Shown: positions 21,326 to 23,617 of the stretch, piece by piece
How positions within the stretch are numbered: position 1 is the first letter of the stretch
Layout: every line of letters begins with the position of its first letter
Assembly: GCA_036732565.1 (NCBI GenBank)
Contig: DAINCF010000031.1
Coordinates: forward strand, 1-23,617
Length of the DNA: 23,617 bases
Reading direction: 5' to 3'
DNA from: JAIVJN01 sp036732565
GTDB taxonomy: Bacteria; Acidobacteriota; Vicinamibacteria; Vicinamibacterales; UBA2999
Translations under genes and position numbers: made by a program
The notes under the pieces: model-generated
Seen by the model: only the letters and a program-made list of their open reading frames with translations
Databases searched by the model: none
What the model was told of the DNA's origin: nothing

Positions 21326-22099
21326 TCACAGCCCAATGACGTGATAGCCGGCGTCGACCATCATGACCTCGCCGCTGATGCCGCGGCTCGCGGACGCGAG
21401 CAGGAACACGGCGGCGTCGCCCACTTCGTCGAGGTCGATGTTCCGCTTCAGTGGCGCCTTCTCACGCACGATGCTGAGGATGCCCGAGAAGCCGCTGACC
21501 CCTGAGGCCGCGAGCGTCTTCATCGGTCCGGCGGAGATGGCATTCACACGGATGTTGTCGGCGCCGACATCTGCAGCGAGATAACGCACCGAGGCCTCGA
21601 GCGCGGCTTTCGCGACACCCATCACGGAGTAGTTCGGAAACACGCGATCGCTGCCGAGGAAGGTCAGCGTGACGATGCTACCGCCGCCGCGGGCCTGCAT
21701 CAGCGGCCGCGCGCCCTTCGTGAGCGCGATGAGCGAATAGGCGCTGACATCGAGCGCGAGTCGAAAGCCGTCGCGCGACGTCTGCGAGAACGGGTTGTTC
21801 AGATCGTCTCGGCCCGCGAATGCGACGCCGTGGACCAGGAAGTCGAGTCCCCCGATGTCCTGCTGGATGCGCGCGAACACCGCGGCGATCTCGTCATCGC
21901 TCTGCACATCGAGCGGCAGTACCAACGGTCGTGGCGAGAGCGTGTCCGCGAGCTCGTTGACGTGTTCTTCGAAGCGTCCTTGATACGTGAGGATCAGTTG
22001 CGCGCCCTCGTCGGCCGCGCGGCGCGCGATCCCCCAGGAGAGCGACCGCTTGTTGGCAACGCCGACGATGAGACCAGTTTTTCCCGTGAGTTGTGGCAT
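21326..22099 (-). CDS. fabI: Enoyl-[acyl-carrier-protein] reductase (NADH)
   Basis: This 257-residue SDR enzyme performs the last reduction of each fatty-acid elongation round. It opens LTGKTGLIVGVANKRSLSWGIA, the FabI-specific nucleotide-binding loop, then has VLPLDVQSDDEI, LDFLVHGVAFA and the catalytic PNYSVMGVAKAALEASVRYLAAD (Tyr157, Lys164). NAISAGPMKTLAASGVSGF is the typical substrate loop. The position equal to E. coli Tyr146 is Phe here (TFLGSDR instead of SYLGAER), a conservative change near the active site. ATG 22099 is preceded by TATTCT at 22112-22107 with 7 nt between, so the message may be leaderless. The zinc-ribbon gene ends 26 bp upstream. Confidence 0.95.
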   Translation of the reverse strand: MPQLTGKTGLIVGVANKRSLSWGIARRAADEGAQLILTYQGRFEEHVNELADTLSPRPLVLPLDVQSDDEIAAVFARIQQDIGGLDFLVHGVAFAGRDDLNNPFSQTSRDGFRLALDVSAYSLIALTKGARPLMQARGGGSIVTLTFLGSDRVFPNYSVMGVAKAALEASVRYLAADVGADNIRVNAISAGPMKTLAASGVSGFSGILSIVREKAPLKRNIDLDEVGDAAVFLLASASRGISGEVMMVDAGYHVIGL

Positions 22100-22106
22100 G
22101 CGATTG

Positions 22107-22112
22107 AGAATA
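22107..22112 (-). promoter_or_regulatory. Candidate -10 element of fabI
   Basis: TATTCT on the minus strand ends 7 nt before ATG 22099. It has the same geometry as TATACT before the aminotransferase start. No clear -35 was found. Confidence 0.4.
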
Positions 22113-22125
22113 GCCGCCGGGCGGG

Positions 22126-22980
22126 TCAGTGCTTCTTGCCGCCGCCGCCGCGCCGACCGCCGCGATTGGGTCGACCGCCGTGACCCTGACCTTGACCCTG
22201 ACCATTACCTTGTCCGTGGCCCTGTCCCGGCCCTTGACCATGGCGCCCGCCGCCGTGTCGGCGCTCGCCGGAACGGCCGAACTCGTTGGAGCGGCCGAAC
22301 TCGTTGGAACGGCCCTGATTGCCGAAGCGCGGCATGCCGCCTTGTCCCTGCTGCTGCCCGCCGCGGCGACGTCCGCCCGGACGCGATCCTTGGCCATGAC
22401 CGTGGCCGGTGGGTCGATTGCCGCGGCCATTCGAGGGTTGGCGAATGGTGAAGTCCGGGAGATCGCGTGTTGGGGGCGGCTGGCCCTCGGGGCGAGGCAG
22501 CTGGGCACGAATCAAGGGGCGGCGAACGGGACCTTCTTCGGTGGCGCGCTCGCCGTCGGCCACCGGCTCCTCGGACATCTCCGCCTTCTCGTGAGCCTCG
22601 TCACTCGACGCCGCGAGCTGACTGGGCTGCTCCGGTCCGTTCTCGTGGGTGCGTGGAGTCACGGCGGGAGGCGGGAGATCGCCAGGGGCGTCGACATCGG
22701 CCTCAGCCTCGGGTGGGCCGGCCGTGCCGGCGCTCTGGGCGATGCGCGCTGGCCCTTGCAGGCCGTCGAGCACTTGCGTGAACAAGGCCGGCGGCGCCTT
22801 CTTGCGGCGCTGCGGGGGGACCTTGGCTTGCTTGTACTCGTGCTCCGTATCGCAGGAGACACAGCGCGTCTGTTTGATCTCATCGTCGATCATCGCCACG
22901 ATGGCGTGATCGGTAATGCGGCGCTCGCGCGGACAGTAGTCGTCCAACACGTCACCAGGCCGGAGCCGGCGTTGCTGCAT
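22126..22980 (-). CDS. Zinc-ribbon protein with a Gly/Gln/Arg-rich disordered tail
   Basis: I do not recognise a named family for this 284-residue protein. Residues 6-50 form a small cysteine-rich head: LRPGDVLDDYCPRERR with Cys16, then TRCVSCDTEHEYK with Cys40 and Cys43; His25 or His47 could be the fourth metal ligand. Residues 52-190 are Pro/Glu/Ala-rich and acidic. From about residue 195 the protein is RGG-like (GRGNRPTGHGHGQGSRPGGRRRGGQ, a duplicated GRSNEF unit, HGQGPGQGHGQGNGQGQGQG, NRGGRRGGGGKKH). Such tails bind RNA and can drive condensate formation in other proteins; that role is inferred here. ATG 22980 has a GGGGAG ribosome site at the right distance, supporting expression. It lies upstream of fabI and downstream of argH. 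Confidence 0.8.
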   Translation of the reverse strand: MQQRRLRPGDVLDDYCPRERRITDHAIVAMIDDEIKQTRCVSCDTEHEYKQAKVPPQRRKKAPPALFTQVLDGLQGPARIAQSAGTAGPPEAEADVDAPGDLPPPAVTPRTHENGPEQPSQLAASSDEAHEKAEMSEEPVADGERATEEGPVRRPLIRAQLPRPEGQPPPTRDLPDFTIRQPSNGRGNRPTGHGHGQGSRPGGRRRGGQQQGQGGMPRFGNQGRSNEFGRSNEFGRSGERRHGGGRHGQGPGQGHGQGNGQGQGQGHGGRPNRGGRRGGGGKKH

Positions 22981-23036
22981 GCACTCCCCCGAAGACCGTT
23001 CAGATCACTGGCAGGCGGGAAGCCGAACCGCGCTTC

Positions 23037-23145
23037 TAGTGGAGCGTATCGACGAAAGTGAAGTAACCAACACCGTTGCTCGGCGCAGTTTTCGGGCCCG
23101 TTCCTACGGAACGGGCCCCATGGAAACCAAAGGTACGTCCCACTA
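23037..23145 (-). mobile_element. MITE-like element, copy 2 (109 bp with flanking TA, inverted)
   Basis: The ends (TAGTGGAGCGTATC on the plus strand left, ACGTCCCACTA right) match copy 1 in reverse orientation, and the length is the same 109 bp. The central hairpin has 11-bp arms, GGGCCCGTTCC (23094-23104) and GGAACGGGCCC (23108-23118), around TAC. Compared with copy 1, two stem positions changed on both sides so that pairing is kept. It lies between argH and the zinc-ribbon gene. Confidence 0.8.
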
Positions 23146-23232
23146 GAGCCTTGTTTCTTAGAGCTACGTTGCTCTGGCTATGTGCTCGATTGAACCGTCG
23201 GGCGTAGGTGACGCGGAGTTTAGCAGACGCCA

Positions 23233-23617
23233 TCACCCGGAGCAAGCCGAAAGCCACGCCCGTGTCTCGGCAAGAGCGGCGCCGACCGACGAGGGCTGTG
23301 TGGACTGCGGCGTCCGTCGCGCGGTCACCGAGGCCTCGGGGGTAATGGCCCACTTGATGTCATCGCCGAACAATGGATGGCTGGCGCGCCACTCGTCGAG
23401 CGTCAGCGACTCGAAGTCGCGGCCATCCGCGAGCAACTGGCGCACCATCGAGCCGACCACTTCGTGCGCCTGCCGGAACGGCATCCCACGACCAACGAGA
23501 TAGTCCGCCACGTCGGTGGCCAAGAGCAGCCCCGAGGCCGCGGATCGCGTCCGCTCGGATTTCAACGTCACGCGCGCGAGGACGGATGCGGTCGCATCGA
23601 GCGACACCGTCAAGGTA
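23233..23617 (-). CDS. argH: Argininosuccinate lyase, C-terminal part (gene continues past the window)
   Basis: About 127 residues of the C-terminus are present. ASVLARVTLKSERTRSAASGLLLATDVADYLVGRGMPFRQAHEVVGSMVR matches the late conserved region of argininosuccinate lyase, in which ATDLADYLV.KG.PFR.AHE is diagnostic. The last part, LTLDEWRASHPLFGDDIKWAITPEASVTARRTPQ, also fits (SVxxRxxxGGTAP region in homologues), although here GGT is replaced by PQST. The enzyme splits argininosuccinate into arginine and fumarate. The N-terminus and catalytic loop lie beyond the right edge. Confidence 0.88.
   Translation of the reverse strand, partial: TLTVSLDATASVLARVTLKSERTRSAASGLLLATDVADYLVGRGMPFRQAHEVVGSMVRQLLADGRDFESLTLDEWRASHPLFGDDIKWAITPEASVTARRTPQSTQPSSVGAALAETRAWLSACSG

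Noticed and set aside
22129..23061. Plus-strand 310-codon open frame over the zinc-ribbon gene
   Set aside because: The opposite frame has a ribosome site, a CxxC motif and a coherent composition. This frame has no domain and runs into the MITE-like element.
23036..23353. Minus-strand open frame overlapping argH and the MITE
   Set aside because: It overlaps the conserved argH end in another frame and reads through the repeat; no similarity is visible.

Overview
The window reads as chromosomal DNA of a GC-rich, free-living bacterium. Its gene content (UbiE/menaquinone-type methyltransferase, PilT-like ATPase, preQ0 synthesis, FabI), the many dispersed palindromes and heptamer arrays, and the frequent lack of Shine-Dalgarno sequences suggest an Acidobacteriota-like organism, possibly of the Vicinamibacteria type. 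That placement is inferred from style and was not tested. No phage, plasmid, CRISPR array, rRNA or tRNA is visible. Coding density is high.

Layout. Positions 1-1366 (minus): an FGE-like protein followed by an exported SIMPL/DUF541 protein cut by the window edge. Positions 1394-4903 (plus): a PLP aminotransferase, homoserine dehydrogenase and a class III CoA transferase, with a 109-bp MITE-like element between the first two. Positions 4904-5641: a small unknown gene between two striking repeat structures. Positions 5642-9687 (minus): mntH (Nramp), ubiE and a PilT-like ATPase, with a divergent mntR (9787-10455) and a clear promoter/operator in between. Positions 10460-12394: gph and queD (minus) and queC (plus), with a cloverleaf-shaped palindrome between the two que genes. 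Positions 12395-16221 (minus): a tightly coupled operon of a deoxyhypusine-synthase-like gene, a DUF5615 PIN-like gene, nagA and a DUF4097 lipoprotein. Positions 16401-20534 (plus): a sigma-54 activator and a membrane HD-GYP/GAF/GGDEF protein. Positions 20589-23617: a ferredoxin-NADP reductase-like gene (plus), then fabI, a zinc-ribbon/RGG-rich protein and the 3' end of argH (minus).

Functional links. MntR and MntH form a metal-uptake control pair. QueD and QueC are two steps of preQ0/queuosine synthesis. The sigma-54 activator may control the neighbouring c-di-GMP protein, which is inferred from adjacency only.

The most unusual content is not a gene. It is a population of small palindromic elements that sit in gene boundaries and even inside genes. 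Two 109-bp MITE-like copies have TA-flanked ends and compensatory stem changes. One of them supplies 18 residues and the stop codon of the aminotransferase. A 24-nt palindrome family supplies stop codons of two genes and adds an in-frame insert to UbiE. A third family appears between queD and queC and in a signal-peptide coding region.

Non-coding stretches: 16222-16400 holds two inverted repeats; 17763-18002 is relatively AT-rich and holds inverted repeats; 22981-23232 holds MITE copy 2 plus about 87 bases in which I see only a small AGAGC/GCTCT hairpin.
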